From: CAWIJJ01 sp963836405
GTDB taxonomy: Bacteria > Acidobacteriota > Terriglobia > Bryobacterales > Bryobacteraceae
NCBI GenBank assembly: GCA_963836405.1
Contig: CAWIJL010000003.1
Location: forward strand, 496,001-560,000
DNA: 64,000 nucleotides
Direction: 5' to 3'
Part shown: piece by piece, positions 16,396 to 25,946 of the stretch
Layout: the number at the start of each line of letters is the position of its first letter
Numbering within the stretch: position 1 is the first letter of the stretch
Made by a program: the position numbers and the translations under genes
Notes under the pieces: model-generated
The model's input: the letters and a program-made list of their open reading frames with translations, nothing else
What the model was told of the DNA's origin: nothing
Database searches by the model: none

Positions 16396-17540
16396 TGCGA
16401 TACCGCCTCACATGTCTGACTCCCCTGCTGGTCGGTGACGGGCGCAAGCTGAGCCCCATCGACTACATGGTCTGGAAAGACCACGTCAACGTGCTCGACC
16501 AGTGGCGCATCTTCCGCCTGCTGGCCAAAGGGCCGCGCCTCGAGGGCTACCTGACGCAGTTGAAGAAAGCGGACAAGCTCGATTTCGCGTCCTGGGGCGG
16601 CTTTGCGCAGAATTTCGCGGGCCGCCGTGTTCCTTTCGAATCCACCGCCTATTCGGCCTACTGGAACCGCGCCTCCGGCGATAGCCTGCACATCCCGACC
16701 TTCGCTTCCGGCGCCTCCGGGCCCTACCTGCCGGCAACCGCCATCAAGGGCGGACTCCGTACGGGCATGGTCTTTGCCAACTGGCGCGACGGCATGTTGC
16801 AGGAAGTGGCGGCCCGCGCTAAAGGAGACCGCCCGCCCCGCCGTCCCGCCGAAAGCATCGAAGACCAGGCACTCGGGTCCGCCGGCGCGAGCCGCATGCG
16901 CTTTGCCGGGGCGGGCGATTCGGCCGTGGTGGCCACGCAGGAATTCAAAATCTACCTGCTGCGGACTTCCACCCTTCTGCCGCGCGGAGCCGGTTTCGCG
17001 CTGGGCTGGAAGACCAGCCCTCGCGGAGCGGTGGATGGCGGGCGTCCGGACGAGAGTACCCCGTGGTTCGCCGAGATGGCCAACCCCGGAGCGGTGTTCG
17101 AAGGCGATTGGAACGAAAAGACCGCGCTGCTTCAGCCCGAGATCCGCCGCACCATCCGCTGGCCGGAATCCCTCAGCCGCGCGCGTATCTTCGAATCGGC
17201 CAACGTGTACGCCGCCGGCCTGATCGCCCTCCAGCGCCAGTACGCGTCCTGGGCCGGGCTCGGCCTGCTCGACCGCAGCATGGAGGAACTCGAACAGCGC
17301 CTGGCCGCCGCGCGCGACGGCGGATCGTGCCTGCTCTGTCTCGGCTGGGGCGGGGGACTGACCGCCAAAAGCGCGTGGCTCGACGCGAACAACCCCGACT
17401 ACCGCCAGATCCTCCAGCAGTATTCGCTCTACAACCGGGCGCTCGCGAGCAACCTGCCGTTTCCCAAGACGCGGCGCATAGTGTTTCTGAACAACCGCCC
17501 CGCTACGCTACCCGGCTGGGTCGAACTGGCCGTCGAATAG
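16395..17540 (+). CDS. csm5: Csm5, type III-A RAMP capping subunit
   Basis: Csm5 is the RAMP protein at the 3' end of the crRNA filament, involved in crRNA maturation and target binding. The 381-residue protein begins with the RAMP-like strand YRLTCLTPLLVGDGRKLSPIDYMV, of which TPLLVGDG and the PIDY motif are typical. It then has GPYLPATAIKGGLRTGM, the glycine-turn region of the family, and a C-terminal CLGWGGGLTAKSAW motif. The ATG overlaps the csm4 TGA (TTGATG). It closes the operon, and thrB is convergent only 6 bases away. Sequence divergence within Csm5 is high, but order and motifs agree. Confidence 0.9.
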   Translation: MRYRLTCLTPLLVGDGRKLSPIDYMVWKDHVNVLDQWRIFRLLAKGPRLEGYLTQLKKADKLDFASWGGFAQNFAGRRVPFESTAYSAYWNRASGDSLHIPTFASGASGPYLPATAIKGGLRTGMVFANWRDGMLQEVAARAKGDRPPRRPAESIEDQALGSAGASRMRFAGAGDSAVVATQEFKIYLLRTSTLLPRGAGFALGWKTSPRGAVDGGRPDESTPWFAEMANPGAVFEGDWNEKTALLQPEIRRTIRWPESLSRARIFESANVYAAGLIALQRQYASWAGLGLLDRSMEELEQRLAAARDGGSCLLCLGWGGGLTAKSAWLDANNPDYRQILQQYSLYNRALASNLPFPKTRRIVFLNNRPATLPGWVELAVE

Positions 17541-17546
17541 ATCGCT

Positions 17547-18452
17547 CTATTCCTCGTCGCAGACGTCGAAGCCGCAGGGCGCGATGTCGGAGAATAACGT
17601 CTCGGATTCGTGGCCGTGCAGCGCGAAGATCTGCCGGACCAGGTCGCACACGCTGTCATACCCGCGCTCGTAGAACACAAGCACCGAAGGGCCGGCGCCG
17701 CTCAGCGCGCAACCGAGCAGGCCGGGTGCGCGCAGGCGCAGGATGTCGCCAAGGCCGGGCACCAGCGGTTCGCGATAGGGCTGGTGAAAACGGTCTTCGA
17801 GCGCGGTGGGAAATGCCGCGATCGAACCGGCGGCAAGCGCGGCAACCAGCAGGGCCGCGCGCTGCACGTTGAAAACGGCATCGGCCCGGCTGTAGGTCTC
17901 AGGCAATACGGCACGGGCCTTGACGGTGGGCAGGTCGAAGTCCGGCACCACCACCGCGAGGCCGAACCGCTGCGGGAAATCGAGCCGCACGGCGCGCGTA
18001 ACGCCGCCCGAGTCGATCGCGCTCGCCACGATCGAACCCAGGGTGCACGGCGCCACGTTGTCCGGATGGCCTTCGAGACGCGCCGCCTCGTCCAGAATTC
18101 GCAGCGGCTTCCAGCCCAGCCCCAGCAACCGGTCGGCGATCACCACCCCCGCGGTAAGGGCGGCCGCGCTCGAGCCCATGCCTTTGCCGAGCGGAATGTC
18201 ATTCACGATATGCAGTTCGATGGGCGGCATCGTCAAGTGATGGTCGCGAGCCACCGCCAGCGCCGTCTGCCAGATCAGGTTGTCCTCGCCGCAGGCGATC
18301 TGTGCCGCGTCGCGCCCTGACGCGCGGATAGAGAGCGTCTCCGCCCGCCGGAACCGGCATGTCAGGTACACGCCCAGCGCCAGTCCGAGAGCATCGAAGC
18401 CCGGACCAAGGTTCGCGCTCGAAGCAGGCACCCGGACCGCACACCATTGCAT
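17547..18452 (-). CDS. thrB: Homoserine kinase ThrB (GHMP family)
   Basis: ThrB phosphorylates L-homoserine with ATP, the step before threonine synthase, in the cytoplasm. The 301-residue protein has the GHMP-kinase layout: VPASSANLGPGFDALGLAL at the N-terminus, the ATP-binding loop PLGKGMGSSAAAL near residue 87, EGHPDNVAP in the middle and the C-terminal GCALSGAGPSVL motif. Length is typical. It is convergent with the csm operon, and no other threonine gene is next to it. Its upstream region (18453-18543) shows no clear promoter or leader peptide. Confidence 0.95.
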   Translation of the reverse strand: MQWCAVRVPASSANLGPGFDALGLALGVYLTCRFRRAETLSIRASGRDAAQIACGEDNLIWQTALAVARDHHLTMPPIELHIVNDIPLGKGMGSSAAALTAGVVIADRLLGLGWKPLRILDEAARLEGHPDNVAPCTLGSIVASAIDSGGVTRAVRLDFPQRFGLAVVVPDFDLPTVKARAVLPETYSRADAVFNVQRAALLVAALAAGSIAAFPTALEDRFHQPYREPLVPGLGDILRLRAPGLLGCALSGAGPSVLVFYERGYDSVCDLVRQIFALHGHESETLFSDIAPCGFDVCDEE

Positions 18453-18543
18453 AGGGGTAGAAGGGTTATTCTAGCTGAAAAAAGAAACGGGACCGAGCGG
18501 GCCGGAAGCTCCGCTGAGCCGATCGAATCTCTAAAGCGCTTGT

Positions 18544-20580
18544 TTACAGATACTTTTTCAGCCAGGACATGATTTCTTGCATGTGAGCGCGGCTGTTCTC
18601 TCCTTTGAGGATCCAGTGCCCCTCATCCGGAAAAACCACCAGGCGGGAGGGCACCTTGCGGCGTTGCAGAATTTTGAAGGTCGTGATGCTCTCGTTGACT
18701 GGTACGCGGTAGTCGAGTTCGCCCTGCGTGATCAGAGTCGGCGTCTGGAACGAGCCGGAGTAGCGGAGAGGGCTCTGTTCGTTCCACTGGCCGCCCTTTT
18801 CCCAGATCGGTCCGCCCATGCGGAGTTCCCGGTCGATGCCGCCGTCGTTGACGCCGTATTGCGACTCGTTGTTGATGGCGCCGGCATGGTTCACCAGGCA
18901 CTTGAATTGGTTGGTATGCCCGTTGAACCAGTTCATCAGGTAGCCTCCGTAGCTGGCGCCGGCGGCCGCCTGGCGGGTTCCGTCGATGTACGGATAGCGC
19001 TTCAACGCTTCCCCGATAGCTTCGAGGATCTCCTCCGCCGGACCGCGCAGGACGTCGCGTTCGATGTCGTCGGCGAACTTCTCTCCGAAGCCAGTCGATC
19101 CGGTATAGTTTGTTTCCAGCAAAACGTAGCCGGGGGATGCGAGCAGGAAGCTGTTCCAGCGCGTGGAGAATGCCTCCTTGGACATGGAGTTGGGACCTCC
19201 ATGCGGAAAGATCAGCAATGGATATTTCGCGCCGGCGTCGAAACCCGGCGGCAGGAACAAGAGATTGTGAATGCGTTTGCCGTTCTTTGCAGTGAACCAG
19301 AAGTGGACCGGCGCCCGCAGGTCGAGTTGCGCCACGCGTGCGCCGTTGAAATCGGTGAGGCGGATGTGGCTGCCGGCGGAGGCATCGAGGCGCACCGGTT
19401 CGGGCGGCTGCGCGGCCGTTTGATAGAGGGCGATCAGGCTGGAACCGGCCGGCTTGACGGCACTATAGCCGCCGGCCTTGACGTCGAAGAGGCGGCGCAC
19501 GGTGCCGCCTGCCGCTGGCAGCGTGTAGATCTGGTCGAATCCGTCGTCCTCGGCTTCGAGGTAGAGGGTGCGGCCGTCGTTTGAAAAAGCGAAGCCGGAG
19601 ACGGAGCGGTCCCAGGCTGCGGCCGGCAGGTTTGGCGCGCCCGGATTTGGCCATGAGAACGATACGAGGCGCGACAGCGAGTACAGCCTTCCGCCCGCAA
19701 CCGGGCTGCGTTCCTGAATCGCTACCAGGCGGTCGCCCGATGGCGAGAACCGGGGCCGCGAATAGCCCGCGCCGGATTCGGTGAGGCGGCGCGGCTCGCC
19801 TCCAGCCGCGGCGATCAGAAACAGGGCCGGCTCGGCAGGCGCCGACATCATCTCGTCACGATTGGGGACGGCCGCGAAAACCACACTGCGGCCGTCCGGG
19901 CTCCACACGGCCTCGAGGGTCTGGCCGCCCGTCGATTGGAAAATACCGCCGAAACCGGATGACGCCGCCAGCTTCGAATTCTTCAGCAGGTCGGCCGCGG
20001 GCGCCGCCGGGTCCAGGTCCTGCACAAACAGGCGGGGCCGTTTCTCGTCGAGCCAGGCATTCCAGTAGCGGATGGGCATGGCGTCGTAGGCGCGCGCCGT
20101 CGATTTGCGCTGCTTGCGTTCCGCTGCAATGGGGTCGAAATCGCTCTCGAAAAGGATTGCTTTGCCGTCCGGCCGCCATTGCGGATTGGAAGCGCCCCCG
20201 GCCACGGCGGTAAGGCGCCAGGCTTCGCCGCCGTTCACCGGCAGAATATAAATCTGCGGCGATTCGTCGCCTTCCCGGCGCGTGGAGAATGCCAGGCGCG
20301 TACCGTCGGGCGACCACACCGCACCGCTCTCGGCGGCGCGCGTGGAGGTCAGGCGCCGCGCCGGGCTGCTGCCGTCGGCCGGAACCAGCCACAGGTCGGT
20401 CACCTGTTTGGCCGCGTCGTAATCGGGCTCGGTAAGCGGGAAAACCACCGAACGTCCGTCGGGGCTGACCACCGGTTCGCCTGCGCGCTTCATGAGCCAG
20501 ATATCTTCGTGGGTGATGGGCCGCTTCTGTGCCGCGAGCGAAGCGGCAAGGAGCAGGAAAAGCACGGAGCGAGACAACAT
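18544..20580 (-). CDS. Secreted S9-family prolyl oligopeptidase-like peptidase
   Basis: This is a 678-residue serine peptidase of the S9 (prolyl oligopeptidase / acylaminoacyl peptidase) type. It has a signal peptide (residues 1-17), beta-propeller repeats of WD40-like PD40 type (for example PVVSPDGRSVVF, AVWSPDGTRLAFS and SRPRFSPSGDRLV), then the alpha/beta-hydrolase domain. The triad is complete: Ser543 in GASYGGY, Asp623 in GELDYRVP and His655 in DEGHW. Such enzymes cleave short peptides and are numerous in Acidobacteriota; the substrate is not predictable. It is divergent from the enolase-superfamily gene with a 62-base shared upstream region. Confidence 0.92.
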   Translation of the reverse strand: MLSRSVLFLLLAASLAAQKRPITHEDIWLMKRAGEPVVSPDGRSVVFPLTEPDYDAAKQVTDLWLVPADGSSPARRLTSTRAAESGAVWSPDGTRLAFSTRREGDESPQIYILPVNGGEAWRLTAVAGGASNPQWRPDGKAILFESDFDPIAAERKQRKSTARAYDAMPIRYWNAWLDEKRPRLFVQDLDPAAPAADLLKNSKLAASSGFGGIFQSTGGQTLEAVWSPDGRSVVFAAVPNRDEMMSAPAEPALFLIAAAGGEPRRLTESGAGYSRPRFSPSGDRLVAIQERSPVAGGRLYSLSRLVSFSWPNPGAPNLPAAAWDRSVSGFAFSNDGRTLYLEAEDDGFDQIYTLPAAGGTVRRLFDVKAGGYSAVKPAGSSLIALYQTAAQPPEPVRLDASAGSHIRLTDFNGARVAQLDLRAPVHFWFTAKNGKRIHNLLFLPPGFDAGAKYPLLIFPHGGPNSMSKEAFSTRWNSFLLASPGYVLLETNYTGSTGFGEKFADDIERDVLRGPAEEILEAIGEALKRYPYIDGTRQAAAGASYGGYLMNWFNGHTNQFKCLVNHAGAINNESQYGVNDGGIDRELRMGGPIWEKGGQWNEQSPLRYSGSFQTPTLITQGELDYRVPVNESITTFKILQRRKVPSRLVVFPDEGHWILKGENSRAHMQEIMSWLKKYL

Positions 20581-20642
20581 GGGCGCATTTTAGCAGCCGC
20601 GCGCTTCCGTGGCGCGATTCTGATAGCGTATATAACCGAGCC

Positions 20643-21884
20643 ATGAAACGCCGATCGTTTTTCCAATCGCTTGCGGCCGCGTCCGCCATTGCCGCGGCGC
20701 CTCCCCGCGCTGCCGCCGCGCCGCCCAAAATGAAGATTACCCGCGTGCGGGCCTGGGTGCCTCCCGATCCCAATCCGCTCTTCAACCAGAGCGACATGGT
20801 CGTCACGGTGGAGACCGACGCCGGAATCACGGGCGTCGGCGAAGGCGGGGGCAGCCGCGACCTGATCGAGCCGTGTGCGGGACGCCTGATTGGCAAGGAC
20901 CCCATGTACACCGAAAGGCTCTGGCAGGATATGGCGCGCGCCTGGTTCTACCCGCCGGGCCGCGAAAAGGTGCACGCCCTGGGCGCGCTCGACATGGCGT
21001 TGTGGGACATCAAAGGAAAGGCCCTGAACCTGCCTGTACACGCGCTGCTCGGCGGAATGGTGCGCAACTACTGCGAACTGTACAACACGTCCGGGCGGGT
21101 GCCCAATCTCAAGCCCGGGATGAGCCTCGGCGAGCGCGCCGCCGCCACTCTTGCGGCCGGCTATCGCGCCTTCCGCATGGGCGCCGGCGACGCGCCGGCC
21201 AACGGCCCCTACAACACGCGCGAGCGCCTGAACCAGATTCACGACCAGTGCGTGGCCGTGCGCGAAGGCATCGGCAAGAATGGCGACTACTGCATCGACT
21301 TCCACCAGCGGTTCGATCTGAACGAGGCGATTCGCGGCTGCAATCTCATCGAGGAGACCGCGCCCCTGTTCGTCGAAGATCCGGTGCGCACGGAGGCGTT
21401 CAACGAGGATCTGCCCATTCTGCGCAGCAAGGTGAACGTGCCGCTGGCGGCCGGCGAGGAGTGGGGCTACCGCTGGGAGTTCAACAAACTGGTGGAGGCG
21501 CACGACATCGATTTCCTGCGCGCCACGCTGCCGAACGTCGGGGGCATCACGGAGATGGTGAAGATCGCGGCCATCTGCGAAACCCACATGGTGGGAATCG
21601 TTCCGCATTTCACCGGACCCATCTCCACCGCCGCCCTGGTGCACACGCTCGGTCCTTTCTCCGGACCCGTCCTGATGGAGTACAACTACGGGGGTCGCAC
21701 CATTCCGTATCTCAAGACCGGGCTCGACTCCTACAAGGACGGCAAGTTGTACCCGAACGACCGGCCCGGGCTGGGCGTGGAATTGGACATGACACAGCTT
21801 AGACAGGTGGGCGAGTTCACGCAGTTCCTTACCAGCCGCGCACAGACCTACTTCCGGCCGGACGGTTCGATCACCAACTGGTAG
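20643..21884 (+). CDS. Tat-exported enolase-superfamily (mandelate racemase / muconate lactonizing type) enzyme
   Basis: The 413-residue protein belongs to the enolase superfamily, which abstracts a proton alpha to a carboxylate, commonly in sugar-acid dehydration. It starts with an RRSFF twin-arginine-like signal, unusual for a superfamily that is mostly cytoplasmic. The capping domain has TDAGITGVGEGG and ALDMALWDIKGKAL. The barrel shows DFHQRFD, VEDPVR and AAGEEWG, in positions that fit the metal ligands, and PHFTGP near residue 321 as the likely His base. The ATG at 20643 is chosen over a longer frame at 20529 because that one would run into the divergent peptidase. The exact substrate (possibly galactonate- or mannonate-like) is not known. 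Confidence 0.87.
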   Translation: MKRRSFFQSLAAASAIAAAPPRAAAAPPKMKITRVRAWVPPDPNPLFNQSDMVVTVETDAGITGVGEGGGSRDLIEPCAGRLIGKDPMYTERLWQDMARAWFYPPGREKVHALGALDMALWDIKGKALNLPVHALLGGMVRNYCELYNTSGRVPNLKPGMSLGERAAATLAAGYRAFRMGAGDAPANGPYNTRERLNQIHDQCVAVREGIGKNGDYCIDFHQRFDLNEAIRGCNLIEETAPLFVEDPVRTEAFNEDLPILRSKVNVPLAAGEEWGYRWEFNKLVEAHDIDFLRATLPNVGGITEMVKIAAICETHMVGIVPHFTGPISTAALVHTLGPFSGPVLMEYNYGGRTIPYLKTGLDSYKDGKLYPNDRPGLGVELDMTQLRQVGEFTQFLTSRAQTYFRPDGSITNW

Positions 21885-21918
21885 GCTTCAGGCATACCGT
21901 CTCCACCTCCAGACATTG

Positions 21919-21940
21919 GGCGGAACCGCTGTGTTCCGCC
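21919..21940 (+). terminator. Hairpin between the enolase-superfamily gene and the S9 peptidase
   Basis: A perfect 8-bp inverted repeat (GGCGGAAC/GTTCCGCC) with a 6-base loop lies 34 bases after the upstream stop. No T-run follows, so it may be a weak or Rho-assisted terminator, or only a processing hairpin. Confidence 0.35.
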
Positions 21941-21989
21941 GGGGAGCCCGCCCGCCGTCGTCCTTCAGGGCGCTACAATCAGATCCAAT

Positions 21990-24926
21990 ATGCGGAACGC
22001 CCGATTCTCGCGCTCGATCCCTATCCGGCTGCTCCTGGCGGCCACGCTCTTCTCCATCGCCTTTGCGCAAACCGGCAAAAGGTCCCTGAATCACCGCGAT
22101 TACGATGGCTGGAAATCGATCGTGGGACAACGCCTTTCCGCGGATGGCAAGTACCTGGCCTACGGCCTGTTCCCTCAGGAAGGCGACGGCGAGGTGATCG
22201 TACGCAATCTGGTCACCGGAAAAGAACAACGCGAACCGGCCGGCGCGCGCCCTGTGGCGGCGCCCGCTGCAGCCTCGGAGGAAGGTCCGCCGCCGCAGCC
22301 CCGCGGCGTGACCCTCACCTTCTCTTCCGACAGCAAGACGGTTGTCTTTTCCGTCTTTCCGAGCAAGGCGGAAACGGAGAAAGCCCGCAAGGAAAAGCGA
22401 ACCGGCGACCAGGCGCCGAAGGACGCGATGGTGATTCTGGACCTGGCTTCAGGGACGGCGACCCACATCGATCGTGTGCGGCGCTTTGACATGCCGGAAG
22501 AGGCCGCGGGCTATCTCGCGTACCTCAAAGCGGCCCCGGAAGCCCGTCCCGCCACCGCGCCCGTTCCCGAAGCCGAGCGCAAACAGGGCGACGACTCCGA
22601 CCAGCAGGCCGGAGGCCGCGGCGGACGCGGCGGAACCGCCGCTGGCCGCGGCGCGCGCCCCGAGTTCGGAACGGAAATGGTGCTCCGCAGCCTGGCCGAC
22701 GGCTCGGAGCGCCCCTTCCCGGACGTGGGGGAGTTCGCATTCCCCGACGACGGCAAGCAACTGGTCTTCGCAGTCTCGGCCCGTGACACCGCCAGGAACG
22801 GCGTGTACGCCGTTGCACCGGGTTCCGCCGATGCGCCCGCCACCCTGCTCTCCGGCAAGGGCAAGTATTCCAAACTCACCTGGGATGAGGGCCAAACACA
22901 GCTTGCATTCCTGAGCGATCGCGACGACTCCGCGGCGAAGCAGCCGAAGTGGAAAATTTACGGTTGGGACCGCAAGACCGCCACCGCCAGCGAACTCGTC
23001 TCCGAGGCGACGCCCGGCTTCCGCAAGGATTTCGTGGTGAGCGACAACGGCACGCTGAACTTTTCGAAAGACGGCTCGCTGCTTTATCTGGCCTGCGCGC
23101 CGCCTCCGCCCGAAAAGAAGGAGGACGCGGACGCCAACGCCGAGGACAAGGCCTCGGTGGACCTCTGGTCTTACAAAGACGACTACATCCAGCCCATCCA
23201 GAAGGTGCGCGCCGCACGCGACCGCAATCGCACTTACACGGCGGTGTTCCACATGGCCGGACGCAAGATCGTGCAACTGGCCGACTCCGTGCTTAGCGAC
23301 GTCACGCCGTCGGAGAGCGCCCAATGGGTGCTGGGCAGCGACGACCGCGAGTATCGGGCGCTCGCCGATTACGACGAGCGCTACTCCGACGCCTACCTGA
23401 TCGACGCCGCCACCGGGCAGCGCAAGTTGCTCGCCAAGAAACAGCGCGGATCGTTGAGCTGGTCGCCTTCCGGCCAGTACCTGCTGTCCTTCGACGGCAA
23501 AGACTGGAGCACTACTTCGGTGCCCGACGGGAAGGTAGCCAACCTGACAGCGTCTCTGCAGTCGAAATTCTGGAACGAGGAAACGGACACGCCGAGCACG
23601 CCCGGATCGTATGGCTCCGCCGGATGGAGCAAGGATGGCAAGAGCGTCCTGCTCTACGACAAGTACGATATCTGGCAGATCGCGCCGGACGGTTCCGGAG
23701 CGAAGAACCTGACCTCCGGTTACGGCCGCAAGAACGATCTGCGCCTGCGCTACGTCCGCACCGAGACCGATACGCGCGACCGCTGGATCGATACCTCGCA
23801 CCCGCTGCTGCTTCAGGCCGAGAACCTGAAGACCTGGGACACCGGCTTTTTCCGTCTGGCCCTCGACGGCTCCGAACCGCGGCAGCTTGCCATGGGCCAC
23901 AAGTATTTTTCGGCGCCCGTCAAAGCCAAGGACGCCGACGTCTACCTGCTCACCGGCCAGACGTTCTCCGAGTTTCCCGACCTCCTGGTTACCGACTCGA
24001 GCTTCAAGGAAATGCGCAAGGTCAGCTCCGCCAATCCGCAGCAGGCGCAGATCAACTGGGGCGCGTCGGAAGTGCTGCCCTACAAGAACGCCGACGGCGT
24101 CGCCCTGACGGCCGCGTTCTACAAGCCCGAGAACTTCGATCCCAAGAAGAAATACCCGCTGATGGTCTACATCTACGAGAAATTGACGGATCGCGTGAAC
24201 CGCTACGTTCCGCCCGCTCCGTCGCACTCGATCAACATCAGCTACTACGTCAGCAACGGCTACCTCGTGCTCACGCCGGACATCGTATATACCACCGGGT
24301 ACCCGGGACAGAGCGCGCTCAAATGCGTGCTCCCGGCGATTCAGGCGGTGGTGGATAAAGGCATCGTGGACGAAAATGCCATCGGCATTCAGGGTCATAG
24401 CTGGGGCGGATACCAGATCGCGTATATGGTGACGCAGACCAAACGCTTCCGCGCGGTCGCCGCGGGCGCCCCCGTCTCCAACATGATCAGCGCGTACGAC
24501 GGCATCCGCTGGGGCACCGGCCTGCCGCGGCAGTTCCAGTACGAGCGCACGCAAAGCCGCATCGGCGGCTCCATCTGGCAATACCCCACGCGCTTCATCG
24601 AGAACTCGCCGATCTTCTGGGCGGACCGCGTGCAGACTCCCGTGCTGCTGCTGCACAACGACGGCGACGACGCCGTGCCGTGGTATCAGGGCATCGAGTA
24701 TTACCTTGCGCTGCGCCGTCTGGGCAAAGAGGTCTACCTGTTCGTGTACAACGGCGAGCCGCACGGCCTGCGCAAGCGGCCGAACCAGAAGGATTACACC
24801 ATCCGGCTCCAGCAATATTTCGATCACTTCCTGAAAGGCGTGCCCGCGCCCGACTGGATGGAAAAAGGCGTGCCCTACATCGAAAAGGAACGGACCGCGC
24901 TCTCCGAACTGGAGGCGGCACAGTAG
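21990..24926 (+). CDS. Large secreted S9-family peptidase
   Basis: A second S9 peptidase, 978 residues, larger than the first. The signal peptide ends near residue 26 (FAQTGKR). A long propeller region follows, with a low-complexity RGGRGGTAAGRG insert near residue 210. The C-terminal hydrolase domain has Ser804 in GHSWGGY, an Asp near residue 893 (HNDGDDAVP) and His925 in GEPHGL. Such proteins resemble dipeptidyl aminopeptidases and prolyl oligopeptidases of periplasmic peptide catabolism. It runs 2 bases before hemD on the same strand, but the functional link is probably accidental. Confidence 0.9.
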   Translation: MRNARFSRSIPIRLLLAATLFSIAFAQTGKRSLNHRDYDGWKSIVGQRLSADGKYLAYGLFPQEGDGEVIVRNLVTGKEQREPAGARPVAAPAAASEEGPPPQPRGVTLTFSSDSKTVVFSVFPSKAETEKARKEKRTGDQAPKDAMVILDLASGTATHIDRVRRFDMPEEAAGYLAYLKAAPEARPATAPVPEAERKQGDDSDQQAGGRGGRGGTAAGRGARPEFGTEMVLRSLADGSERPFPDVGEFAFPDDGKQLVFAVSARDTARNGVYAVAPGSADAPATLLSGKGKYSKLTWDEGQTQLAFLSDRDDSAAKQPKWKIYGWDRKTATASELVSEATPGFRKDFVVSDNGTLNFSKDGSLLYLACAPPPPEKKEDADANAEDKASVDLWSYKDDYIQPIQKVRAARDRNRTYTAVFHMAGRKIVQLADSVLSDVTPSESAQWVLGSDDREYRALADYDERYSDAYLIDAATGQRKLLAKKQRGSLSWSPSGQYLLSFDGKDWSTTSVPDGKVANLTASLQSKFWNEETDTPSTPGSYGSAGWSKDGKSVLLYDKYDIWQIAPDGSGAKNLTSGYGRKNDLRLRYVRTETDTRDRWIDTSHPLLLQAENLKTWDTGFFRLALDGSEPRQLAMGHKYFSAPVKAKDADVYLLTGQTFSEFPDLLVTDSSFKEMRKVSSANPQQAQINWGASEVLPYKNADGVALTAAFYKPENFDPKKKYPLMVYIYEKLTDRVNRYVPPAPSHSINISYYVSNGYLVLTPDIVYTTGYPGQSALKCVLPAIQAVVDKGIVDENAIGIQGHSWGGYQIAYMVTQTKRFRAVAAGAPVSNMISAYDGIRWGTGLPRQFQYERTQSRIGGSIWQYPTRFIENSPIFWADRVQTPVLLLHNDGDDAVPWYQGIEYYLALRRLGKEVYLFVYNGEPHGLRKRPNQKDYTIRLQQYFDHFLKGVPAPDWMEKGVPYIEKERTALSELEAAQ

Positions 24927-24928
24927 CC

Positions 24929-25735
24929 ATGGGGTTCGCCGGAAGGAGAGTGCTCGCTCTCGAGAGCCGGCGCTCGGCGGAAATGGCCGAGTTGATCCGC
25001 AGGCAGGGCGGCGATCCGTTCGTCGCCGCCTCCCTGCGCGAAGTTCCGCTCGCCGAAAACGAAGCGGTTTTCGACTTCGCGCAGCGCCTGTTCGACGGCG
25101 GCTTCGATATGGTCGTGCTGATGACCGGCGTCGGCACGCGCCAGTTGAACCGGCTGCTGGCCTCGCGCTTCCCGGAAAACGCTTTCGCCAATGCGCTGCG
25201 CACGGTGACGGTGGTGGCGCGGGGTCCGAAACCTGTCGCCGCCCTCCGCGAAATGGGGCTTGCTCCCGCCGTCGTGGCGCCCGAGCCCAACACCTGGCGC
25301 GAATTGCTGGCCGCCACCGAAGGTCGCTCGGAGCGCCGCATCGCGGTGCAGGAGTATGGCCGCCCCAATCCCGAACTGCTGGAAGCGCTGCGGGCGCGCG
25401 GAGCGGAAGTGACCGCCGTGCGCATCTATCGCTATGGCCTTCCCGAGGATTCAGGCCCGCTGCGCGAAGCCGCGCGCCGCTTGGCCGCGGGCGAGTTCGA
25501 CTCGGCGCTGTTCACCACCGCCGTGCAGATTGCCAATCTGGCCGCGGCCGCGCGGGAAGAGGGAATCGAAGAGGCGGCGCTCGCGGGACTGCGCCGCTGC
25601 CGGGTCTGCTCCATCGGGCCGACCACCACCGAGGCGCTGGAGGAGTTCGACATCCGTCCGGCGATGGAGCCCTCGCATCCCAAGATGGGCCTGCTGGTCC
25701 GCGAGGCGGCGGAAAGCAGTCCTCCCGATGCCTAA
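24929..25735 (+). CDS. hemD: Uroporphyrinogen-III synthase HemD
   Basis: HemD cyclises hydroxymethylbilane to uroporphyrinogen III with inversion of ring D, in tetrapyrrole biosynthesis. The 268-residue protein shows the two-domain pattern of this poorly conserved family: VLALESRRSAEMAELI at the start, VLMTGVGTRQL in the first domain, VTAVRIYRYGLPED in the linker, LFTTAVQIANLA, and the conserved CSIGPTTTEALEE near residue 228. A longer frame from 24680 would overlap the S9 peptidase gene and is not favoured. The 3' end overlaps atpZ by 8 bases. Confidence 0.88.
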   Translation: MGFAGRRVLALESRRSAEMAELIRRQGGDPFVAASLREVPLAENEAVFDFAQRLFDGGFDMVVLMTGVGTRQLNRLLASRFPENAFANALRTVTVVARGPKPVAALREMGLAPAVVAPEPNTWRELLAATEGRSERRIAVQEYGRPNPELLEALRARGAEVTAVRIYRYGLPEDSGPLREAARRLAAGEFDSALFTTAVQIANLAAAAREEGIEEAALAGLRRCRVCSIGPTTTEALEEFDIRPAMEPSHPKMGLLVREAAESSPPDA

Positions 25736-25946
25736 GAAGCCCATCGGGAAGATGGTGGGGGAGTACACCACCCTCGCCTTTATGCTGCCTCTGGCAACGT
25801 TTATCGGCTACGCCATCGGGTACCTGCTGGATAAGGCTTTCGGCACCCATTTCTGGTATATCGTCTTCCTGCTGCTCGGAATCGCCGCCGGCTTCGTGCA
25901 ACTGATCCGCCAGTTGCTGCGGGACACCCGCGATGACGGATCCTGA
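25728..25946 (+). CDS. atpZ: AtpZ/AtpI-type ATP synthase accessory membrane protein
   Basis: This 72-residue protein has two transmembrane helices (about residues 12-33 and 40-60) with the family-typical GYAIGYLLDKAFGTHFWYIV core. Such small proteins (AtpZ, AtpQ or AtpI-like) precede the F0 genes in many bacteria and are linked to c-ring assembly or ion transport. The ATG at 25728 overlaps the end of hemD by 8 bases; a longer frame reading from 25434 lies inside hemD and is discarded. It overlaps the next gene by 14 bases. Confidence 0.83.
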   Translation: MPKKPIGKMVGEYTTLAFMLPLATFIGYAIGYLLDKAFGTHFWYIVFLLLGIAAGFVQLIRQLLRDTRDDGS

